Assembly (NCBI RefSeq): GCF_006483455.1
Contig: NZ_PPPU01000025.1
Coordinates: 62,001 to 126,000, forward strand
Direction of reading: 5' to 3'
From: Methylomonas koyamae
GTDB lineage: Bacteria > Pseudomonadota > Gammaproteobacteria > Methylococcales > Methylomonadaceae
Length of the DNA stretch: 64,000 nucleotides
This document shows positions 44,110 to 52,890 of this stretch, piece after piece. A program made the translations under genes and the position numbers. Position 1 is the first letter of the stretch; every line of letters starts with the position of its first letter. Under the pieces are notes generated by a model that saw only the letters and a program-made list of their open reading frames with translations, made no database searches and was not told the origin of the DNA.

Positions 44110-46641
44110 TCAAAGCAGCGATTGCGGCGCATCGCCGTGGCGGAAATAGGTCGCCGTCAGCGTTTCCGACAGATTGGCCAATAGCCCGTATATTTTGCCG
44201 AGTTGGCTGTCCAACGCTTCGCGGCTGCCGCTTGCGGCGACAGTCTGCAATTCTTCGATGTTGGCGATGTGCAAAATGCAACTGGCCTCCAGCAGCAAAC
44301 GTTCCTCGGCACCGATGCGGCGGTTGCCGGCCTCGCGCGGCAGTTTGGCGACGTGTTCTTGTAGCCGGCCGATTTGGTAAGCCAGGGAACGCGGATTGTT
44401 CGGGTCCAGCAACAGCAATTCCAGAAAAGGCGCCAGCTCCAGGTTGGCGCGGTAATGTTGCCGGTAGCAGATCAGATTGTCGCTGCTGTCCAGCAAGGAT
44501 TCGATTAGCCGGGTTTCGGCGGCTTCGCTTTGCGGTTCGGCGAATGCGGTGCGCAGCAGCGACACCAGTTGCAGGCCGCGTTCCAGGCGGCGGCCAATGT
44601 CCAGAAACAGCCAGCCGTCGCCGCGGGTCATGCTTTCCATGGCCAGGCCGCTGAAGGCGGACAAGGTCGTGACCAATTGGTCCATCTGTTCCTGCATCGA
44701 CCACAGTCCGGACTTGCGCAGGCGTTGCGCCGCGGCGATTTGCTCTTCGATTTCGTCCACCACCCGCCAGGTATCCGACGACCACAAGTCGCGCACGGCA
44801 TAGGCCGACTGCGCCATGCGGTTGATGGTATCGGGCAGGCTGCCGATGCGGTCGGCATCGGTGGCCAATGCCAGCAACTCGGCTTCCGGCGCCTTCAGCA
44901 ATTCCTCGGCATCTTCGCCAAAGAAACCGGGGTAGGAACCGGTGGTGCCGGTGACGCAGCGCAGCAGGGTATGCATGCTGTGTTGGTAATCGGGATTGTC
45001 GCGTTCCGGATTGATGAATAATTTTTTGATCGTGGCCCGGATCAGGCGAATGCCGCCTTCGGCGCGTTCCGCGTTGCGGCCGACCCAGAAAATATTATCG
45101 GCCGCGCGGCTGGGCAGGGCGCTGGCATGGCCGCTGAGGCCGTTATCGCCGGCTTGCGGCAGGGTAGTGATTTGCGGTTCGCTGGCGATGACCCAGGTGT
45201 CCTTGCTGATGCTGCCCATCTGGTTCGTGATCAGCATCTCGCCGTAACTGTGGGCACTGCGGGTCAAGCCGCCCGGCATCAAGGTATAGCCGTCGGCTCG
45301 AGCCACCATGAAGCAGCGCAACAAGGATTGCCGCGGCTGATAGCTGCCTTCGGCCAGACTCGGCGCAGTGGAAAAGCTTTCGTACTCCTGGCCGACGTAG
45401 ATAGCCGGCCGCGCCTGAATCCGCTGGCGCCAGGCGGCCAGTTCGGCCCGGCTCAGTTTGTGGCCGAACACGGCGTGCTCGCCGGGTTTGCGGTAAATCG
45501 GCTTGATCACCAGCCGTGGCAAGTTGGCCAACACGTAGCTCAGTTCCAGACTTTGCCCGCACCACCAGGTCGCGATTGAATTCAATTTCAGCGACTGGCC
45601 CAGAAAGTATTCGGCGATACCGGGCAGGAAGGCCATCAGACCGGGGTTTTCCAGCACGCCGCTGCCCAGCGGGTTGGCGATGGCGACATTGCCGCGGCGG
45701 ACGACCTCCAACAAACCGGGTACGCCCAGCCGCGAGTCTTCCCGCAGTTCCAGCGGATCGCAGTAATTGTCGTCGACCCGGCGCAGGATCACGTCCACCC
45801 GTTGCAGGCCGGTCAGCGATTTCAGCCAGACGCAACCGTCGCGCACGGTGAGGTCGTCGCCTTGGACCAGCGGATAGCCCAGGTAGGCAGCCAGATAGGC
45901 GTGTTCGAAAAAGGTTTCGTTGAGCGGTCCCGGCGTCAATACCACGACCCGCGGCAATTCGTGGTGTTTTGGCGCGATTGCGTTCAGACCGGCGCGTAGC
46001 GACTGGAAAAAACGCGCCAGCCGATGGACTTGGTTGTCGCGAAACAAGCTGGGCAGCACTCGGGACATGGCCAGCCGGTTTTCCAGCGCATAGCCGGCGC
46101 CGGACGGCGCTTGGGTCCGGTCGCCCAACACCCACATTTTTCGATCCGGGCCGCGAGCCAGATCGGCGGCATAAAGTATCAGTTGGTGCTGCCCGGCCAA
46201 GCGAATCTGGTTGCAGACCCGCAAAAAGCCGCCGTGGTTGTAAACCAGTTCCAGCGGCAACAGGTTCTTTTTGATCAGCTCGCGCGGGCCGTAGAGGTCG
46301 GCCAGGATCAAGTTCAGCAATTCGGCCCGTTGCAACAGGCCGGCTTCGATATCGAACCATTCGTCGCTGGAGACCAGCAGCGGCACCGGGTCCAATCCCC
46401 ACGGGCGGCTGGCACCGTCCGGGTCGCCGTAGACATTGTAGGTGACGCCGTTTTCCCGCAACAGCCGCAATGCTTCGCGGTGGCGTTGCGCCACCTCGTC
46501 CGGGCCAAGCTGGATCAAGGCTTGCATCAAATGCAGCCAATGGCCGCGGATCTGGCCGCTCTCGTCCAGCATTTCGTCGTAGCACTCGGGCTGTTGGCGG
46601 TACGCGGATGCGAAAGCTTCTGGCAGGCTGAAAGTGGTCAT
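44110..46641 (-). CDS. Circularly permuted ATP-grasp protein fused to alpha-E domain
   Basis: 843 residues. The first about 470 form a type 2 circularly permuted ATP-grasp domain (GLDPVPLLVSSDEW, VVVLTPGPLNETFFEHAYLA, RRVDDNYCDPLELREDS, NLPRLVIKPIYRKPGEHAVFG). The remainder is the helical alpha-E domain (ADNIFWVGRNAERAEGGIRLIRATIKKLF). In many genomes these two are separate genes; here they are one. The family is thought to ligate or tag peptides, by analogy with amidoligases. It lies 267 bases after the small secreted protein and nine before the transglutaminase gene. Confidence 0.88.
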   Translation of the reverse strand: MTTFSLPEAFASAYRQQPECYDEMLDESGQIRGHWLHLMQALIQLGPDEVAQRHREALRLLRENGVTYNVYGDPDGASRPWGLDPVPLLVSSDEWFDIEAGLLQRAELLNLILADLYGPRELIKKNLLPLELVYNHGGFLRVCNQIRLAGQHQLILYAADLARGPDRKMWVLGDRTQAPSGAGYALENRLAMSRVLPSLFRDNQVHRLARFFQSLRAGLNAIAPKHHELPRVVVLTPGPLNETFFEHAYLAAYLGYPLVQGDDLTVRDGCVWLKSLTGLQRVDVILRRVDDNYCDPLELREDSRLGVPGLLEVVRRGNVAIANPLGSGVLENPGLMAFLPGIAEYFLGQSLKLNSIATWWCGQSLELSYVLANLPRLVIKPIYRKPGEHAVFGHKLSRAELAAWRQRIQARPAIYVGQEYESFSTAPSLAEGSYQPRQSLLRCFMVARADGYTLMPGGLTRSAHSYGEMLITNQMGSISKDTWVIASEPQITTLPQAGDNGLSGHASALPSRAADNIFWVGRNAERAEGGIRLIRATIKKLFINPERDNPDYQHSMHTLLRCVTGTTGSYPGFFGEDAEELLKAPEAELLALATDADRIGSLPDTINRMAQSAYAVRDLWSSDTWRVVDEIEEQIAAAQRLRKSGLWSMQEQMDQLVTTLSAFSGLAMESMTRGDGWLFLDIGRRLERGLQLVSLLRTAFAEPQSEAAETRLIESLLDSSDNLICYRQHYRANLELAPFLELLLLDPNNPRSLAYQIGRLQEHVAKLPREAGNRRIGAEERLLLEASCILHIANIEELQTVAASGSREALDSQLGKIYGLLANLSETLTATYFRHGDAPQSLL

Positions 46642-46908
46642 GGCGACGAGTTTGCCGGTTTAAGGCGAATTACGCAATCGATAGTGGCAGTCTCGGTTGC
46701 TTGGCCGCTGCCGGTTTTCCGACAGCAAATGTCGTGCCGCTGCGTTCGGATTGGGGCGTCGGATTCCGGAATGGGCGGTCCGCGGCTCGCAGGCGACATA
46801 CCGCGGGTGCCGCAGCAATATCAAGGCCGCGCCAAACCGGAGCGCAGTGCTCGCTATCGGGGCAATGGCGCGAGCGGGTTCGGCGCCTGCAGAAAAGGGC
46901 TGGTCGAT

Positions 46909-47247
46909 TTAGTAGTGGTAGCCAAATTCGCAATTGCCGCCGAGGCGTTCGCTGAGCGGGGCGGTACCGAGGGTGTTTTGGTTTAAATCCATATTGCAGT
47001 CGACGTCGACATTGGATTTGCGGCTTTTCCGCGAACCAATCAAATTTTGCTCGCGGTTATCGGCCAACGTCGGGCCACTTTGCGCCGGCCGTTCGTCCAG
47101 CCAGCGGTCCGATGGCATGCTGAGGATCAATTCCGGGCGGGATTCGGGCGTCGCGGTGGGGGTGGCGCCGGTAGTGCCGGGCCAAACGGCAAAAACGGCG
47201 ATGACTGCCAACAACTTGGCGGGGCGGGCAACAAGTAGGATTTTCAT
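46909..47247 (-). CDS. Small secreted protein in the Anbu/ATP-grasp cluster
   Basis: 112 residues with a good ribosome site (TTGAGGAGA) and a Sec signal peptide (about 1-28, ending in GATP). The mature part is about 80 residues, polar, with two Cys in the second half (VDCNMDLNQ, GNCEFGYHY) that could form one disulfide. I know no family. It is on the same strand between the Anbu protease and the ATP-grasp gene, which makes it a candidate partner or substrate of that pathway; this is inference. Confidence 0.6.
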   Translation of the reverse strand: MKILLVARPAKLLAVIAVFAVWPGTTGATPTATPESRPELILSMPSDRWLDERPAQSGPTLADNREQNLIGSRKSRKSNVDVDCNMDLNQNTLGTAPLSERLGGNCEFGYHY

Positions 47248-47554
47248 GGCACTCTCCTCAAGCCCCTTAGGCTTGGATGACGAGTTTTTTGGTGTAAAAG
47301 GCTTTAAAAATGGCCTGTAAGGCGTGGAAAAGTATAGACAAAATTTTCAGATTGTGGAGGGTTTTTTCCGGACTCTGGCGTGTTGAAATTTGACGGCAAC
47401 GCTGATCCAACCGCGGTTGGACAGTGTTGGCGGGCGTTATATCCCGCTGGACGGCGGATCGGTTGGCGTGCGTAGCGTCCAATTTGGACGCCGGACGGTT
47501 GGGCCCGGCCGAAAGAGTCAGGCCGGGCGGCAAGGGGGTATGGTCTGGGGGCGT
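47248..47554. other. Intergenic, one inverted repeat, no gene seen
   Basis: 307 bases between the Anbu gene and the secreted protein gene. A perfect 8-bp inverted repeat (GCCCGGCC/GGCCGGGC, 47503-47528) has no T tract in either direction and may be a pause or stability hairpin. Overlapping short minus-strand frames look like chance. Confidence 0.45.
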
Positions 47555-48307
47555 TCAGCAATTCATCGGTAGCGGCCGGGAATCGGCCTTGCTGAATTGC
47601 GGCAGCGTCGCGAAGGCTTCCTTCAGCTTTTCATGCCACATGCGGCGCAGTTGTATCAGGTATTCGTTATCTTCCTGGAAGCAGTAGTATTCGTCGAGAG
47701 CCAGGCTGTCCTTGTGATAGACCAGCAGTTCCACCGGTGCGCCGACGCTGGCGTTGCTGCGCATGGTCGAGTCCATCGAAATCAGACAGCAGCGGCCGGC
47801 TTCCTGCAGCGATGTTTCGATTTTCAGAAACCGGTCGAGGACCGGTTTGCCGTATTTGTTTTCACCGATTTGCAAATAGGGGGTTTGGCGGGAGGTGGTA
47901 ATGCAATTGCCTTCCGGATACACCAGATAGGCGCCGTGCGGCTCCTGGCCGATCTGCCCCGCCAGGATGAAGGTGGCCGAGGGGTTGAAACTGCTTTGGC
48001 CTTCATCGACATGCCGCCGTTGCTTTTCCACGCTGACATGGCCGACGTAATCGGCGGCTTCGGACAAATAGCTGACGCTGTCCAAATTGACTTCGGCCTG
48101 CTCCTTGATGTCCCGTTTCAATTGGTCGATCACCGCCTGCGTGGTAGCCAGATTGCCGGCACTGAGCAGGATGATCTTGCGATCGCTGGCCGTGGTAAAG
48201 GCATGCATTTTGCCGTAGGTGCTGACGTTGTCGATGCCGGCGTTGGTTCGGGAATCCGAGGTTAACACCAATCCGTCCTTCAGAGAGACGGCGATACAGT
48301 AAGTCAT
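47555..48307 (-). CDS. Proteasome-type protease Anbu
   Basis: 250 residues of the Ntn-hydrolase fold. The chain starts MTYCIAVSLKDGLVLTSDSRTNAG, so Thr2 becomes the N-terminal nucleophile once Met is removed; Lys in DRKIILLSAGN may be the general base. Anbu (ancestral beta subunit/BPH) self-assembles into a ring-like protease in the cytosol. The ATP-grasp/alpha-E protein and transglutaminase genes lie downstream on the same strand, the usual Anbu neighbourhood. Confidence 0.9.
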   Translation of the reverse strand: MTYCIAVSLKDGLVLTSDSRTNAGIDNVSTYGKMHAFTTASDRKIILLSAGNLATTQAVIDQLKRDIKEQAEVNLDSVSYLSEAADYVGHVSVEKQRRHVDEGQSSFNPSATFILAGQIGQEPHGAYLVYPEGNCITTSRQTPYLQIGENKYGKPVLDRFLKIETSLQEAGRCCLISMDSTMRSNASVGAPVELLVYHKDSLALDEYYCFQEDNEYLIQLRRMWHEKLKEAFATLPQFSKADSRPLPMNC

Positions 48308-48437
48308 AAGCGCAGAGTCTGAAACATTAGGTTAACCGCAGTGTACTAGAGATAAACCGCAAAGGCCAACGCCGGTCTTGGTGGACTGAGGCCGAGAGTT
48401 TGGCCGGATCGCGGCTACCGGGTCCGACGTCCGGCCG

Positions 48438-49658
48438 TCAAAACACGATGTCGTCATCCGCCGCGATTTTTAAGGTCTGCTTGGTTTCCTGCACGGTGCT
48501 CTCGCGGGTTTTGTCCAGATAGCCTTTGGCCTTGTCGATTTCCGTGCTCAGCGATACCACGGTTTGTTTCATGTTGGCGAGGGCTTCCAGTTTGTAATTG
48601 GCCACCGTGTCCATCGTGTCGTAGATGTTTTTGAAGGCCACGGCCAGTTGATCCAGGCTGACCGCAGCCGTGCCGGCCTGTTGCTGGATTTGCCCGGCCT
48701 GCTGCTTGAGCAGCGCCGAGGTGGATTCGATCAGGTTGCCGGTGGTGGCACGCAGCGCGCCGATCTGATCCAACACCAGCTTTTGGTTAGCCAGCGCCTG
48801 CGCCACGATCACGGCGGTGCGCAAGGCGGAGATGGTGGTGGTCGTGGCCCGGTCGACGCCCTTGATCAACTCCAGATTGTTCTTGCGGATCAGGTCCATC
48901 GCCAGATAACCCTGGATGGTCACGGCGAGCTGGGTCATCAAATCCTGCACCTTCTGCCGCAAGTAAAACAGCAGTTCTTCGCGAATGATGCGCGCCTTTT
49001 CCGGGTCGGCCGGCTCGATCTCGGCCAGCTTGGCTTCCAGCGCTGCGTCGATGCTGCGGCCGACGTGGATGTATTGCTCCAGCTTTTCCATGGTGTGCCA
49101 GGCGTTGACTTTCTCTTCTTCGATGGCGGCGTTGTCCTTGCGCAGTTCGTCCTGGCCGCCGTAGAGGGCGACGATTATGGCATCGATATGCTGCTGGGCC
49201 GATTGGTATTGCTGGAAATAATCGTGCAGCCGGTTGCCCCACGGAATCAAGCCCAGCAATTTGCGCGGTTGCAGCAAGTCGCCCTGGCGGCTGGGATCGA
49301 GCGCTTCCACTTGGTTGCGCAGATCGACCAGCGAACGGGAGATTTTCGAACCCTCGGTGAACACGCCGGCATCCAGCGCTTGGGCCGGACGCGCCAGCAG
49401 GCGGTTGGAAATGGCGGCGGCTTCCTTAATTTCGCCGGCACCAAGCTGGTGAACGCTATCCACCTTGGCCTTGAAGGCCGGGCTTTGGCTGGATTCCGCC
49501 AACACCGTATCGATGAATTCGGCGACGCGCTGGTCCAGTTTGACCACGGTTTCGGCCGGCAGTTTGACCATGGAAACCGCTTGCTCCTTGGCGATCGGCA
49601 ACACCGGGGCCGGTGCGGTCAGAGTTTCCGGTGGGGTCAATTCGGGGATATTGCTCAT
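48438..49658 (-). CDS. TelA/toxic anion resistance family protein
   Basis: 406 residues, mostly helical coiled-coil. LLGLIPWGNRLHDYFQQYQSAQQHIDAIIVALYGGQDELRKDN is a hallmark of TelA-type proteins, originally tied to tellurite resistance but widely linked to envelope or stress response. Two membrane helices are not evident, so it is cytoplasmic or peripheral. It is divergent from the PspC-domain gene, 230 bases apart. The Pro-rich N-terminus is probably flexible. Confidence 0.9.
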   Translation of the reverse strand: MSNIPELTPPETLTAPAPVLPIAKEQAVSMVKLPAETVVKLDQRVAEFIDTVLAESSQSPAFKAKVDSVHQLGAGEIKEAAAISNRLLARPAQALDAGVFTEGSKISRSLVDLRNQVEALDPSRQGDLLQPRKLLGLIPWGNRLHDYFQQYQSAQQHIDAIIVALYGGQDELRKDNAAIEEEKVNAWHTMEKLEQYIHVGRSIDAALEAKLAEIEPADPEKARIIREELLFYLRQKVQDLMTQLAVTIQGYLAMDLIRKNNLELIKGVDRATTTTISALRTAVIVAQALANQKLVLDQIGALRATTGNLIESTSALLKQQAGQIQQQAGTAAVSLDQLAVAFKNIYDTMDTVANYKLEALANMKQTVVSLSTEIDKAKGYLDKTRESTVQETKQTLKIAADDDIVF

Positions 49659-49888
49659 CGTGGGTCTCCCTGCTGCTGGCGTTAAATGTGGGCGGGTCCG
49701 GAACCGGATTGCTAGTGCCGATCTGCGCCGGCAAGTGGCGGCCAGTGGCGCGGCCTATGATAACCCGGATTGGATTGGCGCCCGATCGCGTTCAGCCGCG
49801 CGGCCCGTTTCGGTTCGGATCGGCTGGCGAATTGGGGTATGATCGGCTTTCGACACGTCTCGCCAAAACCCAACTCTTTGAGGGCGCC

Positions 49889-50941
49889 ATGCCAATATTC
49901 CCGGAAGCTGCCGCAAGCCGCAAACTCGAACGCGATCTCGACCGGCGCCGGTTGGGTGGCGTCTGCAGCGGGCTGGCGCGTTATACCGGTTTTAGCGTCA
50001 CCGCCGTGCGGTTTATTTTTCTCGGCTCGATATTTTTCAGTTTCAGCCTGACGTTCTGGCTTTACCTGGTGTTATGGATCGTACTGCCGGGGCGGCGCTC
50101 GTCGGTATCGGAACTGTCCTGGCGCTTGCGGCGCAAGGCCCGGCGCCTGGAAAAACTGATCGAGACCACCCAGGCCCGCTTGCGCCAGCCCGCGGCCCGG
50201 TCGGCGCTGGAGCATACCCATCAACTGGTACTGAACCTGCTGCCGGATTTCGACGGTCTGTCCAATCGCAGCAGTAATGAACTGGCCGCGGCCAAACGCG
50301 CGGTATTGGAACAGTTGCCGACTATGCTAGAACACTACCTGCGTCTGTCGCCGTCCGATCCGGAACCGGCGGGCGGTTCCGCGGCCGAGGAACGTTTGGG
50401 CCAGGAGTTGCAACGCCTGGAAACGCAATTGCGCGGGACGGCGGAAACGCTGTATTACCAGCGGATCGAGAAAGCCGGGGCAAATTCCGCCGCCCACCAA
50501 ACCCCAACGCAGCAAGCCGTTCTGTTGCCGGTTCGTCAGCAACTGGAATCCCTGCAGCGCCGCGTCGCCGGCAGGGTCGACGACGAGGTGGAACGCAAAA
50601 TCACCGGCATCGTCGATACTTTGATGACGCTCTTGTCGCGCCTGCCGCAAACCGCCGACGCCACCGACCCCGACCATTACAACCTGCAGCAAATCGCCGG
50701 CGACTACCTGCCCGGCGCCATCGAACGCTACCTGGCCCTGCCGCCCATGCTGGCCCGCACCGAACCGGTGAGCCAGGGCAAGACCGCGCATGCCTTATTG
50801 GCGGAACAATTGGACCTGCTCGACCGCTCGCTGCATAGCATGCTGACCAGCCTGTATCGGCACGACGCCCAAGGCCTGTCGATCCACGGCCGCTTCCTGC
50901 GCGATAAATTTGTGGAACATACGGACGATTGGTCGCAATGA
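49889..50941 (+). CDS. PspC-domain protein with long coiled-coil tail
   Basis: 350 residues from the ATG at 49889; the frame is open further up, but there the codon use is poor and GAGGGC sits just before this ATG. A PspC domain (about residues 14-70: RRLGGVCSGLARYTGFSVTAVRFIFLG) includes one membrane helix with the family GG-C motif. The rest is a soluble region rich in Leu, Arg and Gln, with several helical coiled-coil stretches. It probably links envelope state to a cytoplasmic partner. The divergent TelA gene suggests a shared role. Confidence 0.82.
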   Translation: MPIFPEAAASRKLERDLDRRRLGGVCSGLARYTGFSVTAVRFIFLGSIFFSFSLTFWLYLVLWIVLPGRRSSVSELSWRLRRKARRLEKLIETTQARLRQPAARSALEHTHQLVLNLLPDFDGLSNRSSNELAAAKRAVLEQLPTMLEHYLRLSPSDPEPAGGSAAEERLGQELQRLETQLRGTAETLYYQRIEKAGANSAAHQTPTQQAVLLPVRQQLESLQRRVAGRVDDEVERKITGIVDTLMTLLSRLPQTADATDPDHYNLQQIAGDYLPGAIERYLALPPMLARTEPVSQGKTAHALLAEQLDLLDRSLHSMLTSLYRHDAQGLSIHGRFLRDKFVEHTDDWSQ

Positions 50942-51002
50942 TTGCGCTTTCGCAACGGCTTAGCGTAAACCTGCCCAACCTTTCAGGCCAACCGGAACAC
51001 CC

Positions 51003-51389
51003 ATGCGCAATAAGTTTTTAAGCACCGGCCAACCGGGCTACCACCCGCTACGCAAAATCAAGGTGTGCCTGTCCGGCTTGCGTTACGCCGTTGTTTACGA
51101 CTTTAGTGTCGCCTACAAATGCGTGCTGTCGGTGCCGGTATTGGCCGCATGTTTTTATTACCGGCAATGGCTCGATTTTTTGTCGGTGTTTGCCGCGACC
51201 GGCTTGATGCTGATCGCGGAAATGTTCAACACTACCATCGAAGCGCTGTGTGATTTCGTCGAATCCGGCCATAACGACAAAATCCGTATCATCAAGGACG
51301 TCTCCGCCGCCGCCACCGGCATCGCCATATTGATCTGGATTGCGGTTGTCGGCGCGGAATTGAGCAGGTTATGGCAGGCGTTAACCTGA
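51003..51389 (+). CDS. Diacylglycerol/undecaprenol kinase, DgkA family
   Basis: 128 residues, three membrane helices. The active-site stretch AEMFNTTIEALCDFV and DKIRIIKDVSAAATGIAIL are diagnostic of DgkA-type integral-membrane kinases. It phosphorylates diacylglycerol (or undecaprenol) with ATP at the inner membrane. It lies 61 bases after the PspC-domain gene on the same strand, so the two are probably co-transcribed. Similar in size to E. coli DgkA (122). Confidence 0.9.
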   Translation: MRNKFLSTGQPGYHPLRKIKVCLSGLRYAVVYDFSVAYKCVLSVPVLAACFYYRQWLDFLSVFAATGLMLIAEMFNTTIEALCDFVESGHNDKIRIIKDVSAAATGIAILIWIAVVGAELSRLWQALT

Positions 51390-51688
51390 GCAATTAAATT
51401 GCGCATACAGGCCGGCGCTTCGCCTGCCGGTTTTCCGATTGGCAAAGGCTTCGGTCGTGCATGGTGAAGCAGGTTGGCGACAGCGATATTTTTTGCTGGG
51501 TTCGACTTTGTCGGAACAGGTTGGACTAATAGCGGCGCTTTCAAACGATCTGGCCCGTAAGGTTGATGTGATGCGAGAGCGAACAATAAATATTTACGGC
51601 GAAGTGCCTTGCGGGTAGCCCGGCCGTGATGAAAGATCGCTCACTCTATCGGGAAATGGCAAATGCCTTTGGTAAGGCAGATATCCTT

Positions 51689-51724
51689 GTAGGATGCGGT
51701 GAGGAACGAACCGCATCGATCGAG
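51689..51724 (+). repeat. REP element left of the RAYT gene
   Basis: GTAGGATGCGGTGAGGAACG and the following AACCGCATCGATCG fold into a hairpin with the stem GATGCGGT/ACCGCATC. The downstream copy at 52281-52315 is the inverted form. The rest of 51390-51688 shows no gene. Confidence 0.85.
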
Positions 51725-51744
51725 AAAGGAGCTAAATAACAACT

Positions 51745-52278
51745 ATGACAGACTATCGCCGCTTTCAATATCCCGGAGCCACGTGGTTTTTTACGGTCAA
51801 TCTGGCTGAGCGTCGTGGCAACCGATTGCTGACAGACCAGATCGATCCACTACGAACCGCCTTCGCGCAGGTTAAAAGCTGCCACGCTTTTGAAATTGAC
51901 GCGATTGTTGTGCTGCCAGAGCATTTGCATTGCATTTTGACCTTGCCGGTTGGCGATTCCGATTTTTCTACCCGCTGGGGATTAATCAAAGCCAATTTTT
52001 CCCGGCGAGTCGCCAAAGGCGAGAGAATATCGAAAAGTCGAGAAAAACGAGGCGAACGGGGTGTCTGGCAAAGGCGATTCTGGGAGCATCTGATTCGCGA
52101 TGAAACCGACTACCGGCAGCATATCGATTATATTCATTGGAACCCAGTCAAACATGGATGGGTTCAGGTAGTCAAAGATTGGCCTTATTCCAGCTTTCAT
52201 CGTTATGTGAAATTAGGTTTGTATGCCGAGAATTGGGGGCATGAAATCAACTTATCGAAGATAGCGGCGAGAGAGTGA
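51745..52278 (+). CDS. REP-associated tyrosine transposase (RAYT)
   Basis: 177 residues of the Y1 HUH/IS200-like transposase group. The metal site is His60-x-His62 in LPEHLHCIL, and the catalytic Tyr129 lies in HIDYIHWNPVKHG, the standard RAYT motif. RAYTs are single-copy genes that bind and cut REP hairpins, and are flanked by them. Here REP elements lie 20 bases upstream of the start and 3 bases after the stop, in inverted orientation. Full-length for the family. Confidence 0.95.
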   Translation: MTDYRRFQYPGATWFFTVNLAERRGNRLLTDQIDPLRTAFAQVKSCHAFEIDAIVVLPEHLHCILTLPVGDSDFSTRWGLIKANFSRRVAKGERISKSREKRGERGVWQRRFWEHLIRDETDYRQHIDYIHWNPVKHGWVQVVKDWPYSSFHRYVKLGLYAENWGHEINLSKIAARE

Positions 52279-52280
52279 CG

Positions 52281-52315
52281 CGATCGATGCGGTTCACGTT
52301 GTTCACCGCATCCTA
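52281..52315 (-). repeat. REP element right of the RAYT gene
   Basis: Read on the minus strand: GTAGGATGCGGTGAACAACG followed by TGAACCGCATCGATCG. It matches the left copy but for two base substitutions (AC for GG in the loop) and two extra bases, in opposite orientation. Confidence 0.85.
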
Positions 52316-52483
52316 CGTGCTCCGCTTGATTCAATGTCGGCAATTCAGACTTAACCGGTCACACTTAATGATGAACGGAAAAAATTCAATACATTGACCG
52401 CAAGCTATTAACTTGCAATTGACTCATTCAACAAATTTTTGGCCTGATTTTGCCCACTCAGGTTTGTGTTTCGCATATAGTGT

Positions 52484-52876
52484 CTATTTAAGTTCAAAAA
52501 AAGGTAATACGTGTAATACTGGTTCGTAAAGGCTAGATTTATTAGTTTTAAGCTTTTCAAGAAAGCCATTTACTGTACATTCGTTGCTTTCCAGGCAATC
52601 CCGAAGCAGGGTTAGCATTTTTAGGCTCCGATTATGTTCCATAACATGATCTCTGCTGCCTCTGGTTATATCAGAATATAGTTTTTTTTCTACATACTGT
52701 ATTGACTTCATAACAAAAACGGAATTTGAATAAAAAGGTGCGGCAATTATCAGTATTTTTCTATCAATTATTTCGCAGTCTGCGGCAAATGGCGAGTAGT
52801 TAAAGTTATCATTATCAACGATGATTTTGATCCGCTGATGATCGTCTTTATTTTCTCCGGTGTGACAGCTGATCAC
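52484..52876 (-). CDS. Unknown protein, probably the C-terminal part of the HTH protein upstream
   Basis: 130 residues from a GTG at 52876; no domain recognised. The frame is open upstream of this GTG to about 52930 and encodes KFFKILQKQKIGILNN, which joins sensibly to the end of the HTH protein in the -1 frame. No good independent ribosome site precedes the GTG. AT-rich, unlike the neighbourhood. I favour one protein split by a frameshift (or made by recoding) over a separate gene. Confidence 0.55.
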   Translation of the reverse strand: MISCHTGENKDDHQRIKIIVDNDNFNYSPFAADCEIIDRKILIIAAPFYSNSVFVMKSIQYVEKKLYSDITRGSRDHVMEHNRSLKMLTLLRDCLESNECTVNGFLEKLKTNKSSLYEPVLHVLPFFELK

Positions 52877-52890
52877 ATTATTTAAGATTC

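Noticed and set aside
47503-47528. Inverted repeat as terminator of the Anbu gene
   Set aside because: There is no T tract in either direction, so an intrinsic terminator is not supported.
51411-51435. Terminator after the DgkA-like gene
   Set aside because: The stem is short and mismatched and only four T follow; too weak to list.
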